Shown here: in pieces, positions 48,577-61,200 of the stretch
Layout: every line of letters begins with the position of its first letter
How positions within the stretch are numbered: position 1 is the stretch's first letter
NCBI RefSeq assembly: GCF_002234675.1
Contig: NC_019866.2
Coordinates: 19,823,311-19,887,310 of the forward strand
Direction: 5' to 3'
From: Oryzias latipes
Lineage: Eukaryota; Chordata; Actinopteri; Beloniformes; Adrianichthyidae
DNA length: 64,000 nucleotides
Notes under the pieces: model-generated
What the model was told of the DNA's origin: nothing
The model's input: the letters and a program-made list of their open reading frames with translations, nothing else
Database searches by the model: none
Position numbers and translations under genes: made by a program

Positions 48577-49792
48577 TCAGTGCAAAAAGGTTTTTTTGTG
48601 CTTTACTATCACTTTACTTCCTTCTCTCACTGCTCCTCCCACCACCTTGGCTGCAGACTTGATGGAAAGCGGGGATGCAGCCAGAGCTGCTGCCTTCTCC
48701 ATCACCTTCACCTTCTTTCCCGCCTTTCCTTTGTCCTTCCCTGTTAACCCCGCCCCCTCCGCAGCACCTCTTCCTAGCGCGGACACCAGCTCACACCAGA
48801 AGAGCCGCTCCTCTCTCTTCCTAGCCTCCTCTTCCTCTTTTTTCCTCTTCTCATAGTCTGCGTCGTGCTCATCTGTTTTTGGAGATGACGCCACTCTGTG
48901 TCGTCCTCCCAGGATTTTCACCTGTGCATCCTTTAAGGTCCTCTCAGCTTCATTAAACATCTCAATGTTGTAGAAACCTTCAGTCTCCGCCACAACTTTG
49001 TCTATCTTCTTCAAAAGCTTAGTGACTTGAGAGGCATCCATTGTCTCACTATTATCAAAGATGTGGTACCCTCCATAGCAGCTGTTCACAAACTCCTGGA
49101 GCTCCTGACTCTCCTCCAGGAAGTCCTCAATACTTTTTCCCTGCAGATGGTCCCCCCAAGTGAACAGCACAACGGTGAACCTGAAGACTTCCGGCCCAAA
49201 CCTGGACTTTATCCATTCAAAGGTCTCTATTTCCTGCTGAGTAAACCTTCCAACCTGCAGAGTCACCAAGAAGACGTGAGGTCCTGGAGGGTACAGGGAG
49301 ACGCACAGGCCCACCTCTGACATCACTTCTTCAGGAGACAGGTGAGTGTGGAGGAACCCAGGGGTGTCGATGACGGACACAGTTCGCCCACCTGCTTCCC
49401 CAGTCTGTCTTCTGCACCTCAAGGTGATGGAGCGAGGAGAAGCCTCCACCCAGAATGCAGATCTGCCCAGGATGGTGTTCCCTGAAGAGCTTCTGCCCGT
49501 GCCTGTCCTGCCCAGTAGAATGATCCTCAGTGGTTCAGCATCTTCTGTGAATGCTGATGCTTCACTGACTGTACGAAACATTCAGAAAGGGTGCATTTAT
49601 GTCAAAGCTTTACAACTATTTCACCAACTAAACAGATTTTCAAAAGAAACGCTCAAATTCCGAATTAAGTGTGTTTGTGTTTTTATATTTTAGCACAATT
49701 CTTTCAGTGCATTTAAGAATGGATGATTATTTCATAGCTGAAAAGCTGCTGCGTAACATACCTTCAGGTGACTCAGCAGTTACAGAGGACAT
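48577..49792 (-). CDS. GIMAP/AIG1-type GTPase
   Basis: Member of the AIG1/GIMAP family, septin-related GTPases linked in vertebrates to lymphocyte survival and membranes; expanded in fish. Two coding exons: 49762-49792 (ATG at 49792-49790, MSSVTAESPE) and 48577-49568, joined by a GT/AG intron with acceptor TTTCGTACAG, giving 340 residues. The G domain spans about 24-230: G1 GRTGTGRSSSGN (30-41), G3 DTPG (78-81), G4-region FTWGDHLQGKSIEDFL. The usual Walker-A lysine is Arg36. A conserved GIMAP-type region follows (GPHVFLVTLQVGRFTQQE). Residues about 237-258 are a charged helix (YEKRKKEEEEARKREERL), and the tail is Gly/Ala/Lys-rich without a clear transmembrane anchor. Oriented towards kdelr3. 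Family call is firm; which paralog is not. Confidence 0.93.
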
Positions 49793-51265
49793 CCTGTTAG
49801 AAAAAAAAACTCTGACTTATGTTGATTTTTGATTTTCAGGTGGAGGAAACTCCGTCTATGAATTCTATATGTTCAGATATGCCTCTGTGCGTTAAAATGA
49901 TTGCAAATCTAGCAAAGCTCAGAGCGCATGAATGCGCAGCTGCTGTCCAAGGAGCCACACTGCATGGATGACGCACCTTATAAAGCCGTTAAAAAAATTA
50001 ATTAAAAAGAAATGCGACAAAAAATAACATAAAAAAACCCTAAGAGAAATGTTTTATGATGGATAAATTGTTACATATTTTTTAGATTATTTAACATCGT
50101 TGTTGTGGTCTTGTAGTTTATAACATTGACCACTAGAGGTCAGTAAAGTCTGCGAGACGCAAATCAGTACCGGTACTTGTAATTTTTCTGTCTTAGTTCG
50201 TTGGCTTTTATAATGAACGGTTGTGAGTTACATATGTATGTTTAACATTTGGAAAATGTTTTATTTAATTTCATTGAAATTACGTAATTGATAATTAAAA
50301 GGTATTAAAAAAAGGCTGCTGGGCTTTCCAAAAATGGAAACATGACTCTATGTTCTCGCAAATCTCTTTCCCCGTTTAATTTTTTCAGAACACTGTTATT
50401 TTTGTATATATTCTTTCAAAAATGTTAATTTGTTAATTACTGTCTGTACATACTTGTGCCAAACTCCATGCTACTGTGACAAGGAAATTTCCCATTCGTA
50501 GGATTAATAAACAAATCTAATCTAATCTAATCTAATCTAATCTAATCTAATAACTATGAAATACAATTGTTTTTCTATAAAGGGCAGTTTTTCAAAAAAG
50601 TTCCCCCATCACTAAAATTTCATTTACACTCTAAATATATTTTTTAAATCAAATAAGATCAGGAATATGTGTTATCTTTTTAAGTAATCATTGACCAATG
50701 CATTTAATTGTTTAAACCAAATGCTCTGAAAACTTGGAACTCCAGCAGTCTGGCATTTTCTTCACCTGATTGTGATCAACTGTCTCTGAAGCAGCAACCA
50801 CAAATGTCAATGATTCCTAATTTCTGGTTGATGAAAGTTCTTTAGCTGCATGGATCAATATAACATTGATTTTTTTGTAAGAGGTGAAATTTAACTGTAA
50901 AACATTAAATTGCTTCTTAAAAATAAATCTTTGAAGTTTTTTTGTTTGTTCTATCTTCTCTGCATGAAACAGTTCTGTTGTTGGGCTGCAAGTCAACAAT
51001 CAAGCCAACATTAACTAAATCAGATGTTTTTGTACACAGTAAAACTAGTTTTGTAGTGGATTTTTTGTACATAGTTGTTGAGCATACTGGAGAATCTGAA
51101 ATGTAATGTTGCTTTAAACGTTAGACTTTTTTTCAGTTCCTTCAAGAAGACAGAAGAGTTCATTATCAGCTGTGGCGGTTTTCAGTTGCTTCTTGATTTT
51201 TTTATTTCTCTTGTTGAGCTTCTGAAACAAGAAAATTGTTTCTTTTTGTTTTTTATTCTAAGCTC
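49793..51265. other. GIMAP upstream region with a LINE-type 3' tail
   Basis: About 50320-50552 ends with AAGGAAATTTCCCATTCGTAGG, TTAATAAACAAA and a TCTAA pentanucleotide array (50513-50552), the form of a retroposon 3' end. The remainder is AT-rich without a gene. Confidence 0.5.
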
Positions 51266-51269
51266 TAAA

Positions 51270-51870
51270 GTCACAAGAAACATTATTGTAGGATAAAAGA
51301 TGTGTCTGCATTCCTTGAAGCTGAATGCTCTGCTCTTGCTCTGGATGTCTCTTTTTATTACCGTGTCCTTCTGGGGACCAAGCTTGTCCTTGGGCTCCAG
51401 GATCTCTTCTCTGTGTCTTTTCTCCTCTGTCACTGCTGTGATTTCTTCTTAAAGCTTTCTTGGAATGGAAATCTCCTTTGTAACTGTGCAGTCTTTTTCG
51501 CTTTCTCATCTCACTCCATCTGGAAGCCAGATTTATTTCTTGTTGCATTTCACAAAGTTTCTCCTGAACACTTTCCCAGAATGCTTTGGAGGTCAGATTG
51601 TTCAGTTTGACCCTCCTGTGTTTGACTTTCTTCTTTGGCCCTGTGAAAACCTTTCTTTCTGAAAGAGCAGCTGTTCCAGCTGAGAAATGATCTCTCCCTC
51701 AGTTCTTTGACTTTGGCTGTTTGGACCGCCTGCTGGGACTCCTGTAAGTCAGTGTGATGAGGCTCTGAAGAGAAACTGTTTTCTCCAAAGACACGGATGG
51801 TGACCACAGAGCTGATCTTCTTATTTATGATCTTTTTCTCTTCAATTGAAGCAAAATGTAAATTGTTTTA
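51270..51870 (-). pseudogene. Decayed coiled-coil coding exon
   Basis: The minus strand shows consecutive open stretches in shifting frames. They read KKISSVVTIRVFGENSF, then QESQQAVQTAKVKELRE, ISQLEQLLFQKERF (one-base shift), VQEKLCEMQQEINLASRW and VTEEKRHREEILEPKDKL. The composition is charged and heptad-like, and each frame ends in stops. This fits a formerly coding exon rather than random sequence. I cannot name the parent; an immune-type coiled-coil protein is possible given the GIMAP neighbour. Confidence 0.4.
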
Positions 51871-51923
51871 TATAATTGTAATTTTCTTTCTTCCTCCACA
51901 ATTCAACAGTTATTCTGCTGAAG

Positions 51924-52099
51924 TAACCCTTGTGCTATCCTAGGCACTTTAACATTGGGAGTTGGGTCATCTTCAATGATTTGTGATCTTCACTGGTGTC
52001 CATGGATTACATAATATCTTTCCACCTTTATCCACCTTTGTCAAGGTAGGGAGAACACGTCAATGTAGGGTGGGGTCATCTAAGATAGCACAAGGGCTA
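51924..52099 (-). mobile_element. Small inverted-repeat element (CCCTTGTGCTATC family), copy 2
   Basis: Both ends are present: TAACCCTTGTGCTATCCTAG at the left and CTAAGATAGCACAAGGGCTA at the right, near-perfect inverted repeats. The interior is the reverse complement of copy 1 at 16943-17128, lacking about 35 bp. No ORF, so nonautonomous. Confidence 0.85.
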
Positions 52100-52609
52100 A
52101 GACGCTTAAAATTCACACACAAAATATATTTTTGTAACAAACAACAGTAAAAATATGTTCATATATCAGGCATGTAACGATTCATTTAAATTATGATTTG
52201 TTTCATTTCATAATTTGTGGATGACAGAAGGATTTACAGTCAGTTCATTTTGAACGATCCGATTCGCTGACCTAAAATGGATCCAGAACATCTTTAGCCA
52301 AAAATTCAACCAGTGTGACTCAGAGATAAATACCTGGATACTGAACAGTGTTGTTGTTTCTCTTTCGGCTTGGTAAAAATTTACAGATTCCTTGTATTTC
52401 TTTCAAGATAATCAAGTGTAAATTGAATATGTCTACAAACAAAGAAATAAACAAGAATTAATGACAAATGCATTTACACTTTAGTTTAATATAGTTTAGC
52501 CCACTGTTGTTTTTCCACATCAAAATAATGTAAACAGAACATTATTAGAACATTCTACCCCACTGTATGGTTACATGTCTTTATTCAAAGTGTTTCCACA
52601 CTTTGTTTA

Positions 52610-53480
52610 TGGGTATCCTGTCGGCTGCGGTGATGGTCGGGCATACGGCGCTGGGGGTCGATCGGCTGGGGGGGGGGAGGTTACTGCGTGGCGGCGGGGG
52701 GTGGGGGGGTAACCAGATGATTTTGAGTATGTGTGCGTGAGTGCATGGGTGGGACGGACCTCGGGGCTGGCTCGCTGGGACCCTCTGGGGCTTTCCCTCC
52801 CCATCACAGAGAGGAGTGCACTAGAGGGTTGGGGAGGGGGGCTCAGATATTATGGCGGGGGAGGGGGGGGAGGGGGGGTTGTAGTGTGTAGGGTTATGGG
52901 GGGTGGCTGTGGGTGCGTGGCGATCTCTGGGTTGCTCAGGTCGCGTGCCGGGGCTGGCTTGCGGAGACGGGGCGCCGGTCGGGTGGTGGGCGGCTCATGG
53001 GTTCTGAGGGCCCTGGCTTCGTCCTTGGCCCTTGTCTCGGTGTCCGGCGCCCGGTGGCCCCCATGGCTGCCGCCTGGTACGGCTAAGCGCTCCTGTCCTG
53101 TGCCCTGGGGGCCGGACGCCGGGTTCGCGTATGCCTCTGGGCGTTGGGGGGCCCCTGTAGGGGGGCGTTCTCTGCCCCTAGCTGGTTGGGTGGGCGGTCC
53201 CCCCCCCCCCCCCCCGGTCTGCCTGGGTCCGGATGCTGGGGGGGCTCCTGGCCTGGGGGGCTCTCCTCCCCTCTCCTGGTCTGGCTGGTCTGGCTGGGTA
53301 GGATCTGGCTCCCTTTATGAACACACGGTTCACGTCGGCAGCATGCATGTATCTCCACCCCCACGTGCACGTGCACACTGCCCCCTGTCTGCTTCATCCC
53401 TCCTCCTAGCCCACAGTGTATTGATGGACAGATATTTTCCGCTCATCTTCGTGCCAGATTTTCACCTTTGATGTAATATT
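52610..53480. repeat. GC-rich G/C-tract block, likely repetitive element
   Basis: Very GC-rich, with long G runs on the plus strand, in a setting that is otherwise AT-rich. It is open for 246 codons on the plus strand, but the product is Gly/Pro/Trp/Ser-rich with no family look, so I do not call it a gene. It is followed by normal AT-rich DNA with CA/CT simple sequence near 53580-53630. Probably the body of a high-copy element or a decayed CpG-rich repeat. Confidence 0.5.
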
Positions 53481-54419
53481 TGTCTTTCCAGCAGATCTGG
53501 TATAATTGTTACAGCTTAAAATAATAACTTATCCAAATCAGTGCTTGTGTCCCCCACCTTTTCACCTTTCTTCCTTTTACTCCCCCCCACACACACACAT
53601 TCTTTCCCTCTCCCTCCCCACACACACTAAATATAACGAATAAATAAAAAAAATACAACAAAAAGGGGTTAATGCAACTCTGGCTTCTAAAGTTCTATAA
53701 CCTCTTTTTGTGATAGTAAAACCTCTCCAACGCAAAAGGCTTTCAGCTCTAATCTGTTTGCTCAGTTGTTGGACAGAACAAGTTAGAAGAGACGGAAGAA
53801 GAAAAAAAGAGGAAAAAAAAGTGTTTCCACACCTTGGACTGGAATAATGGCTTGATAATGTTTTGCAGCATCACATGTGTGTTGTCCGCTTCGATGGACT
53901 TGTGCATTTTTACATTACAGTAAAATACATGTACTGTGTCTCAATCCAAATGTTTTTTTAATCCAAAATCAATTATAATAGACTTTTTTCATGTTGAAAT
54001 GATTTTAAAATGGTATAGGTCAATTTGATAAACAACTCACCTCTGACAAGTCAATCTGGTTGAGGAATCTGGTTGATTCATCAATTATTCGATTAGTCAT
54101 TTTACCCCTATTACATCCAAATTCCAAAAAAAGTAAAAAGAGCTGCATTTGGCCTCCAAACAATCAAACTCTAAAAATCTGTCACCAAAATAAAACAAAA
54201 CAAAACACAAAAATCTAAGAAATCTGCAGCGTTAGCGAAAATGTTTAACATTATGTTTTACAAGCTAAAAAAAAATAAAGTAATTATTTCACACAATGTG
54301 AAGCTACTGTAAACTATATCAATTGTGTTTTGGCAACAAAACTGAACATTCAGTGTAGTTTACATTTTGAGTTTTGTTTTTTAAATTATAGAATGTTGAG
54401 CTTTGGCCTTTTGTAGTGG

Positions 54420-54535
54420 TTGTGTAAACCTGTCTCAGACTGGGAACCTCTCCAGGGTGTACCCCACCTTTGCCTAACAGTCATAAGGTCAGGCTCCCAT
54501 AAATCTGAAAGGGATTCAGAAGATGAATGGATTTT
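54420..54535 (+). repeat. Fish interspersed repeat tail
   Basis: Diverged relative of 12775-12905 (CTCAGACTGGGAACCTCTCC, CAGGGTGTACCCCACC, GAAGATGAATGG). Noncoding. Confidence 0.6.
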
Positions 54536-55288
54536 GAACCATTTTGCTCTTCTTATTTTCATTTTTGTCTGTCAACATGCCTCTTTTTGTACTAATGCCC
54601 TCAGAAAAAAAGACTAAGCTTTCATATTTTCAGATATTTTGGGCATTGCTGTAAAATATTCCTGCATCTCTGAAGCTCCCTCCTTCAGAATTTTCTCTGC
54701 GGACCCTTTGAGATGTACGAGTCCCCCAGGGAGCATGACGATTCAGAGCAGGGGGATGAAGCAAACGTCTAAACAGAGTGAAGTTTTCTTGCAGCATCCA
54801 CATTTTATCCATGAAGCCTGACTGTTGCTGACAGCTAATCAAACCGACACAGGTGCACCAGTCATCATCCTTTAGTAACTCACATATAGACCAGACTGAA
54901 AAATGAACTTTTATTAGATAGAAATGGGATTTTGATGAGTTTGTTACAGCACAAGGAAGCAGCAAAGGGACTCTTTGCAGTAGTGAGCAGATTTTTAAGC
55001 AACCGTATCTACTTTAGCTTATCTTCATCTTAAAAGACCTAGTTAGCTGCATTATATAAAAACCAACAACAAATAAACACAGATATGTGCAAAACTAGTC
55101 GTTTCCCCTCATTTCATAATATATTTGTCTGTAAGGATGTCTTAGGGCTGCACCTAGTTGTCATTCGATTTTCAACTTTTCACTCCATGAAGAAAAGAAA
55201 CACATGAGTTAAGTAGGGTTTAATTAACCATGCCCTGCAGATGATTTAAACCAGAAAAAGTTGAGTCATGCAGGCATTTAAGTTAACA

Positions 55289-58200
55289 TCATGATGAACT
55301 GTTTGAAGGTTTGTCCCACTCCACCTGGTTCCTCGTTAGAAATGTTCCTTTACTTGGAGCTTGTGTCTCTGCAGCCTCTGGAGGAAAGTCCGCGCTCCGA
55401 TATGATGTTTCATTTTTAGAGGCGGTTATCACTTCTTTCTCCTGCAACACTGTACTCTCGGAGCAGGTCTCACTCAAACTGGAGTCGCTGCTCAGGCCTC
55501 CCTCCTGATCATTCAAGTCTGAACCCCCAAAGTTAAAGGAGGTGCTGTTTTCCCCAATCCCCAGACCAAAACTCTCCAACACATCCATCACAGATGGGGT
55601 AGATGAGGCATTGTCTTCATCCTTGATGAGGCTCAGAGCAGGTAAAATGTCCACCAACTCTGCCATCTCCATGGGCTGAAGGACGTCAGTGATGCTGGAG
55701 GGAAAGCTGCTGCTGTAAGACCCCTGCATGTCCAGAAGGGAGTATCCAGTTTCCAGCTGCGGGACAGCAGCAAGCTCCAAACCCGACTCTGTGTCTACTG
55801 GGTAACCTCCCTTTACAACCCCTTCCATCAGCACCAGAGCAGCATCCCCAGGAACAGCTGGGATTCCTGCCTCAGAGGCTGTGCCATTGTGGCGTGGAGG
55901 CCCACCGTAGGATGTATCTACAACAAGAAACAGAAGGTTAAAGGTGGAAAAAGGACTTTGAGCATTTTCTGTCAGAAAACCTTTGTGATCATTTCTCAGA
56001 ACAATTTGCATGGCCCTAAAACTTTCTTCTGCTTCCTTGCAACAGCAGTTTTCACTTGTAAAATGCATCAGAAAAGCGATGGAGCTCAAAGCTAATGATT
56101 TCTGAGAAATAAGTTTAAGGACCAAAATTTAGAGATTAAAATGACCAAACTTTTAAATCAATGTAATTTTGTGCTTTTGTTTTTTATTTCTGTTCTTCAT
56201 ATGCTCAATTTAAAATATTTATTTCAATTGCTCTTTTTTATTGTAAAGCACTTTGGCACCCTGATGGCTTGCTTCCTTCCTTCCTTCCTTCCTTCCTTCC
56301 TTCCTTCCTTCCTTCCTTCCTTCCTTCCTTCCTTCCTTCCTTCCTTCCTTCCTTCCTTCCTTCCTTCCTTCCTTCCTTCCTTCCTTCCTCTTCCTTCCTT
56401 CCTTCCTTCCTTCCTTCCTTAGCAAATTGTGTTATTAATAACTGATCATCAACTTAGCTAAGCAGGGAATTCTATTGCAATATTTGAACCCAGAAAACAA
56501 GGGTTAACTGCAGCTTCATGTTTGAACTTTTATGACAGAAACCACCATCTATACCGTCATTACATACAAGTTTGGCAAGTGGATACTGAAAGACCAATGT
56601 CGAAAAAGACAGATTATAAGTTGAATTTGGTTCCCTAAAACATGGGAGTCAAACTTTTGTCTTTATGATGCCAATTTGGCATAATCATAATTCCCTCTAC
56701 TACCAACTTCATGCATCTTTGTTTTTAATTTTAAATCTAAAATCTTAATTTTAAAAAGTTGTTTTTTAAAAAGTTGTTTACAATTCATTTGAATTATTTT
56801 GAAGTCCCACTCTGAGTTTTGCTAATAAGAGCAAACCTTGGTGACTGTAAAGGCAAACAGTGAGCAGAACATATCGGTGGATGATTTATGCTGTAAAAAT
56901 GTGTACCTACACATGTACGGTTACTCTACCTGTGATGGATCTTTGAGCTTGGATCCGACGAGGCCACGTCAGCCGGGATGTCAAACTCTCTTCCTCACCT
57001 TCAGGACAGGGTGGGGGGTCACCTCCCATCACCAGACCAAGGGGCACGGCCCCCACCCACTGCTTGGACCGGACACACTGCAGACAGTCCATTATCCAGC
57101 GGGCATCCCTCCACACCACTTCTAGACGCTAAAGAACCGAGAATAATAGAAAAGCGTGTCAACTCAGATCAAACATCCTCTTTGATTACTAGTTTTCTAC
57201 AAGTTCTTTTGAAATAAGTATTCTTTTTCCCTAATAGTTTTGAAAGTGTATTTACTTGGGAAAGATCTGTGACATTGTTCAGCCGCTCTCGAGCTTCCTG
57301 CACTTCCTTGGTGTCCAGCGCCTCCCGCAGGGCCTGCTGAGCCAGGTGAGAGTCCAGCTCCAGCCTCACCCAGGCCTGGCAGTACTGGCTGAGGAAATCC
57401 CGCTCGTAGGTCCAGAAGTGAACTGGTTATTGAGTCAGACAAGGAATCGGTACATCAAATCCCCAGAACTCATGAATACTCTTTAATTGCACAGTCAGTG
57501 TCCAATTTAAAAAATAAAAATAAAACTCCTTGGATTAAAAAATGGATCAGTGTTGCAATAAACACATCAAAGGAGCTTCTCTGCTGTTTCCCCGTTTGCT
57601 TTGTAGAACTTATTCATCAAAATGGTTAAGATGTGATACTTTGATTTCATTTGATGTTTTTAAAACTAATTATTTTTATTTGTGATGTGAGGAGATGGCT
57701 TTTCCTTTTTCCCCTGTAATAATGACTTTCATACACAAAAAGAGATATTTTAGCTGTCTTTGAGGTTCAGAGGAGCCCCACAGAGGAGCCAAACAGGGTG
57801 TAATTACATTCCCCCCTTACCCAGCTCAAAGATCTGAAGAGGCATGGTGAGACCGGGCTCCTTGGTCCCCACTAGAGGCCAATAACTTGAACTGAAGTCC
57901 TCACTGGGAGGCAGGAGCAGTAGCATGGACAACTTTTCATCAAACTGCAGCAGCTCCCGGGTGTAGACGCCATACTGATACGCCTGCCGGCAAGACAGCA
58001 TGGAGAAATGTGCAGAGCTTTACAAACATGGAGGAATATTTCTTTCTAGTGAAGGTGCTCAGGTTTTATTGCACAGCGATGTGCCCAGAGGCGTCACGTC
58101 TCGGCTCTCTTTACCCTGTAGAGGGGGATGTTGAGCTTTGTCAGGAGAAGTGTGACGGCTGATCTCAGACACCTGACAAAGTCCATCAGAGCGCCGTTCT

Positions 58201-61200
58201 CCGCAAAGCTCTCCTCTTCATCGCTCAACAGGTTCTGAACGCCACCGCTCTGTGCTGTGTAAACATGACTCTGGAGCCACTCCCACTCCTCTCTGTCACA
58301 CAGGGAATGGAAAAGCACAAGCATCAGCCTAGCGTATCCCACATTCATCCAGGAGTGGGGGGTTTTTGAGCAGAGGTAGAGCAGACGGCTTCTGATCAGA
58401 AGGTTGGAGGTTCACTTCCCACTTTACCCATTTGTCAAAATGTCCTTGAACAGGACACCCCAACTGTGTGTGAATGTGTGTGTGCAAAAAGTGCTTTGGA
58501 CAGTAATTAAGGTATATAATTTTACACCATTTATCTAACAAGTATCACATTTTGATTATAATTTGATCCTACTTTAGGAATCACTAAAGTGCTTTACTTT
58601 GTTACCTGGTCACGTGGGCGTTGTGTCTGACCCGTGTGTGGCAGAGTAGATTAGGTATCCTCTGAGGCACCAGCACTCTGATCTGCTCTACTGAGCTGCA
58701 CAGCTTCAAGATGCCCACATACAGACCAGGAGGAGCCCACTGGATGCTGTGTCTGTGGAAGGACAGTTTCTCCTGTGGAGCACACAGAAAAATTGCAATA
58801 TCTAGGTCTTAAAAGTGTTAAAGTTCTTGCATATTTTCGTATCTATGGGTTCAAGACAAGCAACAAGATGGGTTTGTGAATGTTTGTCACCTTGAGCTGC
58901 TCACACAGCATGTCAATGGCTGTGGGCTCGGGCAGCAGAGGAGTTCTGCTGCGGTTCTTTTCCAGTTGAGACAGAGGCGTCCAATGAAGGGGGGGGTTAG
59001 GGGCACTAAAGCAAAAAATACTGTCACTCAGTCATTTAGCAACCCCACAATGTCATCCATGTGTGATTTCAAAGAACAGACACATCGACTGATTAATTAA
59101 CAAGCAGGGAAGTGTGGCAGGAGGGGGGAATATTAAATCTGGGGGATTTTATTCATAATTTATGGGGCATGACAAAAAAACAACTGACTAATCAGCTTGT
59201 GAAACTCTAGACAAGTGAGTGAGTGAAAATTTAAAATGTTTTCATATAAAATTTAACGCCAAGACAAAGTGAATCCATGTACCAACATTTGCAAAACCAC
59301 ACAGGTCTTTCTGACAAGTTTCAAGAGGGATAAAGTGACAGAACTGGCACTCAGACGTTCCAGGAAACGTCATTCCAGTCGGAAGTTTGGCTGTTCCATT
59401 TTACAGGAAAGTGGAAGTGTTGAGAATATACAACCACTCCGCCACAAAGCAGACCGCACAACGTCACAGAGAGGAATCAGCTGCTCAGTCAAAACCCATT
59501 CGAAACTGAAGTTTTCAAGCTTCCCTGCAGCATGAACAATACATGTGTGTCCATGATGCCATGGTTCCTTCATAGATGCCAAAAAAACAGTGAAAACATG
59601 AGGAAAACTTTCATGAAACATTGATTTGTTGAAAGGCAGAAAGCCTTATGTGCAGGGTTTTTAACCTTTATTCAAGTCTAAGACTTTCAAAAGACTTTTA
59701 AGTTCACATTTTACCGTTTCAGCACAGCAATGCAGATTTGTTAAATAAGATTCGTTTTCTCATAAAAAATGAATGTTTTTGTCATTTAAAATACAAAATT
59801 TGCATTAGAAGTGAGATAAGCATTTAACAAAAGAATCTATTACTAAGGCATTTATTTAAGTTTCTACTTTAACTTTTCAGCCTGTATAAAACCCCAGAGA
59901 GTTTGAGCTAAACATCCTTCTTTGTATATTTGCAATTTGAATCTAAATGTAAAAATCTTGGTTGCTTTGTCTGATAGTAAAACCTTCATCTTTCTTCCAG
60001 AGGCCATCTGAACTTCTGATGTCAGGAAATCTGTGATTGTCCAGTTAGGCCACCGGGGACCGCTACACCGATACTGGGTTTAGTTTGTGAGCACCTCCAC
60101 TGTGCTATTTAGAAAGACCACAACTTCTTGTTTTTATGAAGATAATCCAGAAGTGTGTTTTTAGTTGACATCAAAAGGTTATTTGTACCACACAGAAGGT
60201 GACAGACGGAAAAAAAAACATTTTAAGTTATATGGACTAACACATGGAATAGTCTGTACAAAGAAACTGTAAATACAAAAACAATTGCCGCCTTTCAAAG
60301 TCTTATTAAAAATGAAATGCTAAGAAAATATTATATATATAATGTAGAATTACGTATCCAGCAAATTGTGTTTATAAAACTTTAAGTTGATGATTCAATA
60401 CATATAAAAAATATAATTTGCATAGAAGTTAGTGGGAAATCGCTCTCCTCTGAAACCAGCCTGCCTTTGCGAGTGTTGCATTGTTGTTTACAGCAATCAA
60501 TGTGTACACAGACCTTGTTTGTCTGTTGTTCTGTGCATAGAGATAACAATGTGTCACACCTATAAACAGTATAACAAATAAAGAGCATCAAAAAATAAAA
60601 AAATACTTTACATCAGCAGGGCACCAAAGAGATTGGTGGAAGAGTTGCAGGAGGAGACAACATGTTTACAACAAATATGAGCAATTTGAGTTAATGGAAT
60701 GAATTATTTGCTACTCCATTTCTTTTTTAAAGGATGGGGTTTTCTCTCTGGGTATTCAAAATGTCTACAAAACACTACTGTGACACATCAGTGTTTCTCA
60801 CCTGGGAGGATTTGGAAATCCCTTTAGAGTCACTAGTAGTATGTTGCCCTGTCTGTCTTTTAGTGGTTCGTAGTACAACTGACCCAGGTCCATCGTTCCA
60901 AGCGAACTCTGACAGCAGAACAAGAATAGATAAAAGAATTAATACTTATTTAATCCCCACAATGAGAAACTGATGTGCTAAAATCAGATTTAAACCTGAT
61001 TAAGATAAAAATAAAACAGTAGCTGTAGGAGAAATGACAAAAAGAAAAGGATAAAAATAAACTACAACATAACTGCTTAGCAACAGGTCAAAAAAGAATA
61101 AATACTGTGACTTAAATCTTACCAACCATAGGGGGAAAGAAACACAAGATATTCAGAAGAGCTCAATGAAAAAAATTATGTTCTTTACAAAAATTGTGCA

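Noticed and set aside
51302-51610. Plus-strand 102-codon frame
   Set aside because: Antisense of the coiled-coil relic; Cys/Phe-rich, not protein-like.
52731-53471. 246-codon open frame on the plus strand
   Set aside because: GC-rich composition keeps it open; the product is Gly/Pro/Trp-rich low complexity with no domain or splice context.
56802-56820. GAAGTCCCACTCTGAG resembling the TTAA element end
   Set aside because: Only a short stretch matches; no body of the element follows.
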